64,000 nucleotides of DNA from Hahellaceae bacterium (GTDB taxonomy: Bacteria > Pseudomonadota > Gammaproteobacteria > Pseudomonadales > Oleiphilaceae). A model generated the notes under the pieces. The model had not been told where the DNA came from and made no database searches. It saw only the letters and a program-made list of their open reading frames with translations. The DNA is taken from contig JACKOD010000002.1 of NCBI GenBank assembly GCA_024234505.1, positions 186,001-250,000 of the forward strand, read 5' to 3'. This document shows, in pieces, positions 8,471 through 16,317 of this stretch; positions within the stretch are counted from its first letter, which is position 1, and every line of letters starts with the position of its first letter. Position numbers and translations under genes: made by a program.

Positions 8471-9100
8471 ATGGGTGTTGTGACCAAACGGTCTTTAATG
8501 ACTTTTTTCTCCGATGGTGCGAGCCATTATAGCCACAGAGTCAGGATTGTTTTGGCGGAGAAGGGAGTAACCGTCGATGTCGTAGATACTGATCCGGACA
8601 ATATTCCTGAAGAAATAACAGAGTTGAATCCGTACAATAACCTGCCTACGCTGGTTGATCGGGAATTGGTGCTTTTTGAACCAAACATCATGATGGAATA
8701 TCTTGATGAGAGGTTTCCACATCCTCCTTTGTTGCCTGTTTATCCGGTGGCTCGTGCACAAAGCCGCTTAATGATTTTCAGGATTGAAAGGGATTGGTGT
8801 GCATTGGCGGATACTATCTTGCGTGATAGTGGTTCGGCTGCTGCCGACGCAGCTAGAAAAGAGTTGCGGGAAAGTTTGCTGGCTACGGCGGCTATATTTG
8901 CCGAGAAGCCATTCTTCATGAGCGATGAATTTACCATTGTAGACTGTGTTGTTGCGCCTTTATTATGGCGTTTGCCGAAGATGGGAATTGAATTGAATGA
9001 TAAGCAGGCAAAACCGATCCTTAAATATATGGATCGTATCTTTGCTCGAGAATCATTTAAAGCAAGCTTGTCGGAGCAAGAGTCTGATATGCGTGGATAA
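8471..9100 (+). CDS. sspA: Stringent starvation protein A
   Basis: RNA polymerase-associated protein of 209 aa with a glutathione-S-transferase fold. It is very similar to E. coli SspA along its length (KRSLMTFFSDGASHYSHRVR near the start, IMMEYLDERFPHPPL in the middle, SDEFTIVDCVVAPLLWRLP near the C-terminus). SspA binds sigma70 holoenzyme and affects stationary-phase and acid-stress transcription. The ATG at 8471 follows a GGAG. It has its own terminator, so sspB, 160 bp downstream, probably has a separate promoter. Confidence 0.95.
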   Translation: MGVVTKRSLMTFFSDGASHYSHRVRIVLAEKGVTVDVVDTDPDNIPEEITELNPYNNLPTLVDRELVLFEPNIMMEYLDERFPHPPLLPVYPVARAQSRLMIFRIERDWCALADTILRDSGSAAADAARKELRESLLATAAIFAEKPFFMSDEFTIVDCVVAPLLWRLPKMGIELNDKQAKPILKYMDRIFARESFKASLSEQESDMRG

Positions 9101-9118
9101 TTTATCTCGCTAAGAAAT

Positions 9119-9145
9119 AAAGGGGGGCGCTTGATCCCCCTTTTT
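9119..9145 (+). terminator. Intrinsic terminator after sspA
   Basis: AAAGGGGG pairs with CCCCCTTTTT around a short loop (arms about 9119-9127 and 9136-9145). The arm is G/C-rich and followed by T residues, so it is a strong terminator between sspA and sspB. Confidence 0.85.
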
Positions 9146-9191
9146 CTTGTTCAGGCTTTTTGTTCTTTATAGTCGTCATTTTACGATAGTC

Positions 9192-9229
9192 ATGACAGGC
9201 TAAAAGATGCTGTCATAGGATGGTATAAA
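9192..9229 (+). promoter_or_regulatory. sspB promoter with inverted-repeat operator candidate
   Basis: An extended -10 element, TGG directly before TATAAA (9221-9229), lies about 30 bp upstream of sspB. The place of the -35 box is taken by an inverted repeat, ATGACAG (9192-9198) and CTGTCAT (9210-9216), with 11 bp between the arms. The arrangement suggests an operator or activator site, but no regulator is identified. Confidence 0.4.
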
Positions 9230-9260
9230 TTTATTCTTGTCGTTTTAAAGGAGTATTGGA

Positions 9261-9677
9261 ATGAAGCCTAGTCGTCCTTATCTGGTTAGGGCCTTGAATG
9301 ACTGGATATTAGATAATGGAATGACACCCTATATTGTGGTTGATGTGGGGATTCAAGGAGTTCAGGTTCCACATGACTTTGTAACGAATGGCCAAATAGT
9401 GCTCAATGTGAGTCCCTCAGCGGTTCGCGGACTTATGATAGAAAATGAAGCGCTGGAGTTTAATGCCCGCTTTGGTGGAGTGCCTATGCAGGTTTATGTG
9501 CCTATGCCTGCCATTATGGCTATCTATGCCAAAGAGAATGGGCAGGGAATGGTTTTTGGTGCTGAGCCGGGGGCACCTGAGCCACCCAATGGGCCTGAGC
9601 CTAAATCTGAGCAAAAAAGCAAAGCAGGCTCAGAAAAAGGGAAGTCTGACAAGCCGTCGTTGAAGCTGGTTAAGTAG
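9261..9677 (+). CDS. sspB: Stringent starvation protein B, ClpXP adaptor
   Basis: Adaptor (138 aa) that delivers ssrA-tagged proteins to the ClpXP protease. The folded domain (about 1-105) closely follows E. coli SspB (RPYLVRALNDWILDNGMTPYI, then VVDVGIQGVQVP and FNARFGGVP). After a flexible Pro/Gly/Lys-rich linker the protein ends in PSLKLVK, equivalent to the C-terminal XB motif that docks on ClpX. It is shorter than E. coli SspB (165 aa) only in the linker. The ribosome binding site is AAAGGAG. Confidence 0.95.
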   Translation: MKPSRPYLVRALNDWILDNGMTPYIVVDVGIQGVQVPHDFVTNGQIVLNVSPSAVRGLMIENEALEFNARFGGVPMQVYVPMPAIMAIYAKENGQGMVFGAEPGAPEPPNGPEPKSEQKSKAGSEKGKSDKPSLKLVK

Positions 9678-9691
9678 CGCTTAAGTATTTG

Positions 9692-9719
9692 TGCCCACTG
9701 GCTCTAGTGCTTGTGGGCA
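9692..9719. terminator. Hairpin between convergent sspB and diaA
   Basis: TGCCCAC (9692-9698) pairs with GTGGGCA (9713-9719) between two convergent genes. No clear T tract follows on either strand, so termination efficiency is uncertain. Confidence 0.4.
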
Positions 9720-9727
9720 TAGAGGAC

Positions 9728-10321
9728 CTAAATGGCGAAGCCAAAGATTTGCTGATCGATAAGTGCTGTTAGCGTATTTAATATGACCAGTTGCCCTTCC
9801 AGTACTCGTGCTGCGCTTTTACTTCCTGTTTTTAATTCGATATCGCTTGATGCGAGTAACGAGCCGATATTTCCATCTTCCCCGCCATAAATTGCAATGA
9901 TGCTCATTTCCTGATCATGTGCTGCCTGTACTGCCTGAATTATACTTGCACAATTTCCGTCAATGGAGAGCGCAATTAAAAGGTCTCCTTGCTGCCCTAG
10001 TGCTCTGATTTGTTTTGAGAAAACATCATTGTAATGTGTGTCTCTGGCAATTGCCGAAATCAAATGATTGTCTCCACAAAGATTGATTGCGGGTAAGCTG
10101 GGCCTTTCATGATCGTGCCGATTCATCAGAAATGAGCTGAGCATGCCGCATAGTGGGAGCGTCATGGCATTGCCACATACAAGAATTTTGTGATCACTGA
10201 GAAGTGTCTGTGCCATAAGCTCACTTGCTTTGGCTAGTTTGGGGGGGAGGTGTTCTAGTTGATGTGTAAGGTTGTCGATGGTGTTGCACAGTGACTTGTA
10301 AACAGATTCTTGTAGATCCAT
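9728..10321 (-). CDS. diaA: SIS-domain protein DiaA (DnaA initiator-associating protein)
   Basis: A 197-aa phosphosugar-isomerase-fold (SIS) protein of the DiaA/GmhA type. In E. coli, DiaA is a tetramer that binds DnaA and promotes ordered replication initiation. The SIS core (KILVCGNAMTLPLCGMLSSFL, then DNHLISAIARD and LLIALSIDGNC) spans about residues 45-185. GmhA is the main alternative, but the location beside yraN and lpoA matches diaA in gammaproteobacteria. It is the last gene of the lpoA-yraN-diaA minus-strand group. Confidence 0.82.
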   Translation of the reverse strand: MDLQESVYKSLCNTIDNLTHQLEHLPPKLAKASELMAQTLLSDHKILVCGNAMTLPLCGMLSSFLMNRHDHERPSLPAINLCGDNHLISAIARDTHYNDVFSKQIRALGQQGDLLIALSIDGNCASIIQAVQAAHDQEMSIIAIYGGEDGNIGSLLASSDIELKTGSKSAARVLEGQLVILNTLTALIDQQIFGFAI

Positions 10322-10350
10322 GAATGCTCTAAATGTGTGACGAGTTAAGT

Positions 10351-10710
10351 TTATTCGGCATCAAAGGCTGATTTGATCCAGTTTATACTGAATTCGTTTT
10401 CAGGCGTTGCGCCGGGTTGAATGCTGACTACGTCAAAACGACAGGGTTTCGCCCAGGCGTTGTTAATGGTCAAGTAGTATTTCGCACAATTAACAATACG
10501 TTTCATTTTGTGTGCGGTAATGCTTTCTGCTGCGCTCCCGTATTTTACAGACTTTCGATACCTGACTTCGATAAAAACCAAGGTGCTTTTGTCTTTCATT
10601 ATCAGATCGATTTCTCCGCCTCGTGAGCGAAAATTATTGCTTAAATGTTTCAGTCCCTGCCGTTCAAGAAATATCCTGGCCAGAGCTTCGTACCTTGATC
10701 CGTCAGCCAT
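10351..10710 (-). CDS. yraN: YraN family (UPF0102) nuclease-fold protein
   Basis: Small protein of 119 aa from the UPF0102/YraN family. It has the family pattern: GSRYEALARIFLERQGL, NNFRSRGGEIDLI and LVFIEVRYRK. The E-x-D and E-x-R spacing resembles a PD-(D/E)XK nuclease fold. Its biochemical role is not established, although linkage to DNA metabolism or Holliday-junction processing has been proposed. It starts 18 bp downstream of the lpoA stop and precedes diaA in the same orientation. Confidence 0.88.
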   Translation of the reverse strand: MADGSRYEALARIFLERQGLKHLSNNFRSRGGEIDLIMKDKSTLVFIEVRYRKSVKYGSAAESITAHKMKRIVNCAKYYLTINNAWAKPCRFDVVSIQPGATPENEFSINWIKSAFDAE

Positions 10711-10727
10711 GACTGCTCTCTGGCAAA

Positions 10728-12548
10728 TTAATTTACTGGTCTAGGAGTGCCTTCAGAAAACCTGGCCCACTCTAGTTTTCGAATAATCTGGTGCTGTTTG
10801 TTCATGGTGAGTATGCCGGTTTCTCCGTGCATGGCACTGTTTTCAATGTTTTGTAGTAGTACGAGTCTTGGGCTTAGTTGGTAGCTATCTACGCCCATGG
10901 CAAAAAGTCGGTCGTATCGAAGCATGGCATTCGGGTACAGATCCGCAAGTTCGTTTCTGAGGGGGTTGCTGGCTGCGAGAACCCACGGGGTTTCTGTAAA
11001 ATAAATGCCGTTAAGATCATTATCTTTTTGGGGGTTGATTTGGCCGGTAAAAATTTGCGACGTTGCGTAAACCGGAATATCGGCCGCAAAATGGAAAGCA
11101 AATAGTGGCTTCAATTGCCTTGCGATTTCTGGTGTTGCTATGACAATAAAGGCGTCAATGTCTTTTCTTCGTCTGGGGGCGAGTTCAATGCTTGTTCCCA
11201 GCAGCGACTTAAGTGTGCGAGCCCTATCCCGGCTGTCCTTCACAAGTAAGGCTTGCTCAATTTCCTGTGACAGGTTTGATGTTGGGGTGTAAAAAATACG
11301 TTCAGCGATTTCACCATCAAACGAAGCCCATTGGCGGCTGAAAGCTTGTTCTACACGTTTTCCCCAGTCGGACTGCGGTGCAATGGTAATGACACGATGC
11401 AGGTGGTTGGCAGTTAATCGATCAACAATTTGTTCTGCTTCGTGTTCGCTGGAAAGACCAAACTGAAAGAATTGATCGGAGGCGGGCGTTAAATTTTCAA
11501 GATAATTGAGAGCCAATACAGAATAGGGGGCGTTCGGGATAGCCGAAAGCTCGGTAGCCTTACTTTTCTCTAGGGGGCCAATGACCAGGTCTGGCATTTC
11601 CTGCAGTAGTTGGCTATGTATTGATGTCGTTTCATCATCACTATTGATAAATACTAATGCCAATGATTTGCGGGCAGGAGTCTGATCTCGATAATACGCG
11701 CTTAAAAAGCCCTCTCTGATCGCATTGGCTGCGTTGGCCAGGTTGCCCGTTGACGGGAGTAGGATAGCAATTTTTTTGGGGCGACTTTCCGGTAACTTAG
11801 CCAGTAATGCCAGGGCTTTTGGCAGATTTAATGCTGCAGGGTGTGCTGGCCATGTAGCGAGCCATTGATTGAGTGCGAGTAATTGATCATCCAGGCTGAT
11901 TTCGTGCTGCTTTATTGTGATGGCTAATTGCAGCCAGCCCTGAATATCGTAATGACTTTGATGTTCGTAGGCTTGGGTTAGTTCAATTAGTGGCGTGCTT
12001 GTGAGTTGGCTCCAGATTTTCTCGTGAATTGCCGACTGATCTGCAGTATCGTAAAGGCCGACTGTCTTGATGCGAGCGAATGCAGCCTGGAGGGGTTGTC
12101 CGAGATGCTCGAATGCACTTGCCAATAGTTCACCAGCTTTTCGCTGGGCGTCCACGGGGACCTGGTCAAAATATCCGGGCTTTACATTTTCCAGGAGCAA
12201 GCGTAATTCTGGTTGTTCGGGTATTTTCAATGAAGCATCTAATGCCAATAGTAAGTACTGCTCTTTCAGCCGCTGAGGTAGTGGTTCGTAGTTTATCGAG
12301 TGCAGTAGTGTAAAGGCGTTTTCGTTCTGGTTTCTTTGCAAATATAGATCTGCCGCTTGCAAGAGCAATTCTGCCTGATGTTTCGGGTTTTTTTCCTTTT
12401 CCGCGTGATTCAGTAGCGTGACCAACGGATCTGCAGGTGTATTTATCTTGTTGTCAGGCTGTTCCGAGGGTGTAGGTGGAGTAGCGCAACCAGTCAGCGT
12501 CAGGGCGGCAATGAGTAAACCTGCGTGGATAAGGTATCTTATTTGCAT
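10728..12548 (-). CDS. lpoA: Penicillin-binding protein activator LpoA (outer-membrane lipoprotein)
   Basis: Outer-membrane lipoprotein that reaches through the periplasm to stimulate PBP1A. From the chosen ATG (12548) the signal peptide MQIRYLIHAGLLIAALTLTGC ends in a lipobox (LTGC), giving a 606-aa precursor. Longer in-frame starts up to 12611 would add a tail not expected of a lipoprotein signal. The N-terminal half is TPR-like helical repeats; the C-terminal half (about 265 onward, KKIAILLPSTGNLANAANAIREGF) is a periplasmic-binding-protein-like LppC domain. It is divergent from rsmI and upstream of yraN, as in other gammaproteobacteria. Confidence 0.9.
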   Translation of the reverse strand: MQIRYLIHAGLLIAALTLTGCATPPTPSEQPDNKINTPADPLVTLLNHAEKEKNPKHQAELLLQAADLYLQRNQNENAFTLLHSINYEPLPQRLKEQYLLLALDASLKIPEQPELRLLLENVKPGYFDQVPVDAQRKAGELLASAFEHLGQPLQAAFARIKTVGLYDTADQSAIHEKIWSQLTSTPLIELTQAYEHQSHYDIQGWLQLAITIKQHEISLDDQLLALNQWLATWPAHPAALNLPKALALLAKLPESRPKKIAILLPSTGNLANAANAIREGFLSAYYRDQTPARKSLALVFINSDDETTSIHSQLLQEMPDLVIGPLEKSKATELSAIPNAPYSVLALNYLENLTPASDQFFQFGLSSEHEAEQIVDRLTANHLHRVITIAPQSDWGKRVEQAFSRQWASFDGEIAERIFYTPTSNLSQEIEQALLVKDSRDRARTLKSLLGTSIELAPRRRKDIDAFIVIATPEIARQLKPLFAFHFAADIPVYATSQIFTGQINPQKDNDLNGIYFTETPWVLAASNPLRNELADLYPNAMLRYDRLFAMGVDSYQLSPRLVLLQNIENSAMHGETGILTMNKQHQIIRKLEWARFSEGTPRPVN

Positions 12549-12754
12549 AATAATCGTCAGAATATCCGTGATGTTGTTTTGAGGCCTGGCAGTCGTCATT
12601 GTCACAGCCAATCGGGCAAAGATGATGGGTCAGTGTCCGGAGTGGTTAGTGTAACAGACATAGTTTGTTGCTTCAGTCTTCTCTTGGGTGGGTTTTGACT
12701 TTTTTAAATCTATTTGTTTGGCTCATTCGGATTATTGGAATTTAAGAGGTAATC

Positions 12755-13624
12755 ATGACTTTACCGCCCGGCCTGTATGTTGTCGCAACGCCCATTGGAA
12801 ATATGAAAGATATGACCACCAGAGCGGTGGAAACGCTGGCTTCGGTTGATTGTATTGCGGCTGAGGATACGCGTCATACGCGCAGATTATTGCAGCACTT
12901 TGGTATTTCAAAACCTCTGGTTTCTCTACATGATCACAATGAGAGAGAAAAAAGTGCGATGTTGGTGAACAGAATAAGTGAAGGGCAAAGTATTGCGCTG
13001 GTGTCTGATGCAGGAACGCCACTGATATCAGATCCAGGATATTTTTTGGTTAAATCTCTGAGAGAGTCAGGATGTCTGGTTTCTCCAATTCCTGGACCGT
13101 GTGCCTTGATTGCCGCGTTGAGTGCTTCCGGGTTGCCTAATGACCGGTTTGCTTTTGAGGGGTTCTTGCCGGCGAAGTCTGTCGGTCGAAAAGCCGTTCT
13201 GATGCAGCTATTAAATGAAGCGCGCACCTTGATTTTTTACGAGTCTCCTCATCGGATTCTGGATACACTGAATGATTTTTATCAGGTGTTTGGCGGTGAT
13301 CGCACCATGGTGATAGGTAGAGAGTTGACCAAGACCTTTGAAACGGTGCTTACCGGGTCAATTGAGTTCGTATTGCAGTGCGTTGCAGAAGATGCTAATC
13401 AGCAAAAAGGAGAGTTCGTAATATTGGTTCAAGGGGCAGAGGCAAAGTCGCAGGAGGGCGGCGAAGAAGTGGGTCTGAACAAAGATGTTTTGTTAAGGGC
13501 TTTGCTCAAAGAGGTGCCGGTTAAAACAGCAAGCAGGATTGCGGCAGAGGTGACAGGGCTCAGCAAAAATGAGTTGTACGAACGCGCTTTGATATTGCAG
13601 GGAAAGCGTAATGACAGAATTTGA
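12755..13624 (+). CDS. rsmI: 16S rRNA (cytidine1402-2'-O)-methyltransferase RsmI
   Basis: SAM-dependent ribose methyltransferase (289 aa) that modifies C1402 in the 16S rRNA P-site region. It has the tetrapyrrole-methylase-like fold and the RsmI signatures YVVATPIGNMKDMT, AEDTRHTRRLLQHF, VSDAGTPLISDPGY and PIPGPCALIAALSASGLP. The ribosome binding site is AAGAGG. It is transcribed away from lpoA and followed closely by rnpB on the same strand. Confidence 0.95.
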   Translation: MTLPPGLYVVATPIGNMKDMTTRAVETLASVDCIAAEDTRHTRRLLQHFGISKPLVSLHDHNEREKSAMLVNRISEGQSIALVSDAGTPLISDPGYFLVKSLRESGCLVSPIPGPCALIAALSASGLPNDRFAFEGFLPAKSVGRKAVLMQLLNEARTLIFYESPHRILDTLNDFYQVFGGDRTMVIGRELTKTFETVLTGSIEFVLQCVAEDANQQKGEFVILVQGAEAKSQEGGEEVGLNKDVLLRALLKEVPVKTASRIAAEVTGLSKNELYERALILQGKRNDRI

Positions 13625-13644
13625 TCAGCATAATCTATTATCGC

Positions 13645-13673
13645 TTGCCTGAGGGCGGTTATATCTGTATCTT
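13645..13673 (+). promoter_or_regulatory. Promoter of rnpB
   Basis: TTGCCT (13645-13650) and TATCTT (13668-13673) are separated by 17 bp and end 6 bp before the predicted 5' end of RNase P RNA. The discriminator is C-rich (CTGCCC), as at many stable-RNA promoters. Confidence 0.6.
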
Positions 13674-13679
13674 CTGCCC

Positions 13680-14040
13680 AAAGCTCGCCAGGCAGTCGCT
13701 GCCTCAGGCCAATTTGGTTTGGGGGGGAGGAAAGTCCGGGCTCCACAGGGTAGAGTGCCAGGTAACGCCTGGGAGGCGTGAGCCTACGGAAAGTGCAACA
13801 GAAAGTATACCGCCTATGTAATCAGCAATGATTGCAGGTAAGGGTGAAATGGTGCGGTAAGAGCGCACCGCATGACTGGTAACAGTTCATGGCGATGGAA
13901 AACCCCACTCGGAGCAAGACCAAATAGGAATCCTTAGGCGTGACCCGCGCTGGATTCGGGTAGGTTGCTTGAAGCTTGCGGTGACGCAAGCTCTAGATGA
14001 ATGACTGCTCAAGACAGAACCCGGCTTATCGGCGAGCTTT
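13680..14040 (+). ncRNA. rnpB: RNase P RNA, bacterial class A
   Basis: Catalytic RNA that removes 5' leaders from tRNA precursors. The conserved blocks of class A RNase P RNA are present in order: GAGGAAAGTCCGGGCTCCA, GGTAACGCCTGG, GTGCAACAGAAAG, AGGTAAGGGTGAAA, GGTGCGGTAAGAGCGCACCG, GGAGCAAGACCAAATAG and AGATGAATGACTG, then ACAGAACCCGGCTTATC. The P1 helix closes from AAGCTCGCC at the 5' end to GGCGAGCTT at the 3' end, which sets the boundaries to within a few bases. T-rich sequence follows (to about 14052) and probably serves in termination. The location downstream of rsmI and upstream of mraZ is typical. Confidence 0.97.
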
Positions 14041-14297
14041 TTCTTTTTTACTCTCGGTTTTTCCCTTCAGGTATATGTGTTTCCGAACTGCTCAGAATTT
14101 TGTTGTGATGTAGTTTTATGGCGCAATTGTCATTTATGCCAAAATATTCTTAGTGTTTGTTTTAAATCTTAAGAAGTTCTGGTATCCATCTGTTTATTAA
14201 AGTAATTGTTCCTTGTTTTTTTTCCTCTCCTTAAATTGGCTCTGCTAACTCGTTGTGTTTAAAGCTGATTTTATTTCCCGCTCGGATGCTTGGGCTC

Positions 14298-14326
14298 TTG
14301 CATTGTCGGGCCGCTGTTTCTATATT
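14298..14326 (+). promoter_or_regulatory. Sigma70 promoter of the dcw cluster (Pmra)
   Basis: TTGCAT (14298-14303), exactly 17 bp, then TATATT (14321-14326), the best promoter match upstream of mraZ. Transcription would start near 14333, immediately before the repeat array taken as MraZ boxes. Confidence 0.6.
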
Positions 14327-14334
14327 GTCGGTCA

Positions 14335-14370
14335 GTGGAGAAAAGTGCAAAAAAGTGGAGAATTGTGGGG
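14335..14370 (+). promoter_or_regulatory. MraZ-box-like direct repeats (operator)
   Basis: Four hexamers recur with an exact 10-bp period: GTGGAG at 14335, GTGCAA at 14345, GTGGAG at 14355 and GTGGGG at 14365. Known MraZ sites are short direct repeats (TGGGN in E. coli, AAAGTGG-type in mollicutes) on one face of the DNA with about 10-bp spacing. These lie just after the predicted start of the mraZ transcript, where MraZ binding would repress its own operon. Confidence 0.65.
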
Positions 14371-14414
14371 CAGGGTCGCTCGTAAAAGTCAAAACACACA
14401 AAATGGTTGCGTAA

Positions 14415-14855
14415 GTGTTTCTTGGAAGTCATGCCATCACAATGGACGCTAAAGGGCGTATTTCTGTGCCAACGAAAATTCGTGAGGCGCTGATGGACGT
14501 TTGCGGCGGTAAATTGGTGATGACTGCGCACCCAGATGAGAATTGCTTACTTATTTATCCCGAACCTCAGTGGTTGGAAATTCTGCCAAAAATTGAGGCG
14601 CTCCCTAGTTTCAACAAAAAAGCTCGCAGGACGCAGAGACTGTTACTGGGGCATGCAGCACCGATGGAGATGGATGGTAGCGGGCGCTTGCTGGTACCGC
14701 CCACGCTGCGTGATCACGGTCGTTTGGATAAGAACCTGATGATTATCGGTCAGGGAAAAAAGTTGGAAATATGGGGGCTAGAGCACTGGCAGTCTTGGCT
14801 TGATGAAGCTGATGACGGCGACATGCCCGAAGAAATGATGAGTTTGTCGCTCTGA
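14415..14855 (+). CDS. mraZ: Transcriptional regulator MraZ
   Basis: First gene of the dcw cluster, 146 aa. Two SpoVT/AbrB-like swapped-hairpin repeats carry the DxxxR signatures DAKGR and DGSGR, as in E. coli MraZ, where they build a ring-shaped oligomer that binds tandem repeats. The start is a GTG; the resulting MFLGSHAITMDAKGRISVP aligns with MraZ N-termini, and no upstream ATG fits. The ribosome binding site is weak. A promoter and candidate MraZ operators lie 45-120 bp upstream, suggesting autoregulation. rsmH follows after 13 bp. Confidence 0.95.
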   Translation: MFLGSHAITMDAKGRISVPTKIREALMDVCGGKLVMTAHPDENCLLIYPEPQWLEILPKIEALPSFNKKARRTQRLLLGHAAPMEMDGSGRLLVPPTLRDHGRLDKNLMIIGQGKKLEIWGLEHWQSWLDEADDGDMPEEMMSLSL

Positions 14856-14868
14856 GAAGGCTAATAAC

Positions 14869-15801
14869 ATGAGCCAGGAATTACATAAAACGGTGTTGTT
14901 GGACGCCGCTGTCGAAGCTTTGATTACCGCTCCTTCTGGTATCTATATTGATGGTACTTTCGGGCGGGGTGGGCATTCACGACAGATTTTGAGCTTGTTG
15001 TCCGATACGGGTCATTTGCTTGGGCTGGACAAAGACGCTGAAGCCATTGCTTTTGCAGAATCGCTCTCGAGTGAAAATAAGTGTTTTTCTTACGCACAAG
15101 GCAGTTTTGCTGATTTGGTCAGCATACTGAAAACGCGTCAAATCTCTGGTGTGAATGGTGTGCTGCTTGATTTGGGGGTGTCATCTCCACAACTGGATGA
15201 TGCGACCCGCGGATTCAGCTTTATGAATGACGGCCCATTGGATATGCGAATGGATGTCAGTCGCGGAATGAGTGCCGCAGATTGGGTTGCTTCAGCCAGC
15301 GAGGCGGAGATAGCAGATACGCTTAAAGTTTATGGTGAAGAGAAGTTTTTTCGGCGAATGGCCAGGGCAGTGGTCGAAGCGAGAAAGAAACAGGCCATTT
15401 TAACGACTCGACAGCTTGCCACGATTGTCGCTGAGGCGAATCCAGCTTGGGAAAAAGGAAAGCATCCTGCAACAAGAGCTTTTCAGGCGATACGAATAAA
15501 AATTAACAACGAGCTGGAAGATCTTGAATTGGGATTGGAAGCTGCCGTCGACTCTCTTTTGCCTGGTGGTCGTTTAGTGGTGATTAGCTTTCATTCATTG
15601 GAAGATCGCATAGTAAAAAGATTTATGCGTGGGAAGGTCAAAGGGCCTGAGTTACCTCGGGGTATTCCAGTTCAGGAGCGCGATCTCGTAAGGGAGTATG
15701 CGCTGGTCGGTAAGGCCGTAAAGCCAAATGAGGCCGAGGTCGAACAGAATGTCCGGGCACGAAGTGCCGTAATGAGAGTGCTGGAAAAAGTTCAGCTATG
15801 A
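14869..15801 (+). CDS. rsmH: 16S rRNA (cytosine1402-N4)-methyltransferase RsmH (MraW)
   Basis: SAM-dependent methyltransferase (310 aa) that methylates N4 of C1402, the same nucleotide that RsmI modifies on its ribose. Motifs: YIDGTFGRGGHSRQIL near residues 25-42 for SAM binding, GVLLDLGVSSPQLDDA, GFSFMNDGPLDMRMD, and the C-terminal ISFHSLEDRIVKRFM. It overlaps ftsL by 4 bp (ATGA), indicating translational coupling. Confidence 0.97.
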   Translation: MSQELHKTVLLDAAVEALITAPSGIYIDGTFGRGGHSRQILSLLSDTGHLLGLDKDAEAIAFAESLSSENKCFSYAQGSFADLVSILKTRQISGVNGVLLDLGVSSPQLDDATRGFSFMNDGPLDMRMDVSRGMSAADWVASASEAEIADTLKVYGEEKFFRRMARAVVEARKKQAILTTRQLATIVAEANPAWEKGKHPATRAFQAIRIKINNELEDLELGLEAAVDSLLPGGRLVVISFHSLEDRIVKRFMRGKVKGPELPRGIPVQERDLVREYALVGKAVKPNEAEVEQNVRARSAVMRVLEKVQL

Positions 15802-16244
15802 CCCTGCCAGGCCGTAAAAGGCGCAAACTCTCTGATGAGTTAGCGGAGCCTTTAGATAGTGGGGCAAGCTTTGTTGCCGCTGAAGTGCCTGAGGTACCAA
15901 CGATTACAAAGCAAAGTTGGTGGAGTTTGGTTGCGGAAAATATACGCGTGTTTTCCTTGCCGTTGTTGCGATCAATTTTCCGGGTTCGGTTTATTGGTCT
16001 GGGGTGCGGATTGGTAATCGTTGTTTTATCGGCACTCGCGGTAGTTTATTCAACTCACTGGAGCCGCCAATTATTCAGTGAGTTAAAGGGATTGCAGTTA
16101 CACCGGGATCAATTGGAACGAGAGTGGTCTCAATTGTTACTGGAGCAAAGTGCCTGGAGTACACATAACCGAATTGAGCGAATCGCCATGGAGCAGCTCA
16201 ATATGGTGATGCCCGACATGGATAAAGTCGAAGTAGTACGTTAA
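15798..16244 (+). CDS. ftsL: Cell division protein FtsL
   Basis: Bitopic inner-membrane divisome protein of 148 aa. The cytoplasmic N-terminus is about 65 residues, a single membrane helix follows (about 66-85, GLGCGLVIVVLSALAVVYST), and the periplasmic part is a leucine-zipper-like coiled coil (ELKGLQLHRDQLEREWSQL) with the family end AMEQLNMVMPD. FtsL with FtsB and FtsQ activates FtsWI. It is longer than E. coli FtsL (121 aa) because of its cytoplasmic tail. It overlaps rsmH and is followed by ftsI after 73 bp. Confidence 0.93.
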   Translation: MTLPGRKRRKLSDELAEPLDSGASFVAAEVPEVPTITKQSWWSLVAENIRVFSLPLLRSIFRVRFIGLGCGLVIVVLSALAVVYSTHWSRQLFSELKGLQLHRDQLEREWSQLLLEQSAWSTHNRIERIAMEQLNMVMPDMDKVEVVR

Positions 16245-16317
16245 GCGTTGATTGACCGGTAAGTTAACTACAAAAACAGATAATCGTAATGACTGCTGAC
16301 GACTTTGGAAGGCGAAT

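Larger units (their letters stand above)
14041..14414 (+). other. rnpB-mraZ intergenic region
   Basis: A gene-free stretch of 374 bp. It begins with the T-rich end of rnpB. The central 200 bp is AT-rich and I see no convincing gene in it. The distal part contains the dcw promoter (14298-14326) and four direct repeats likely bound by MraZ (14335-14370), described separately. Confidence 0.6.
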
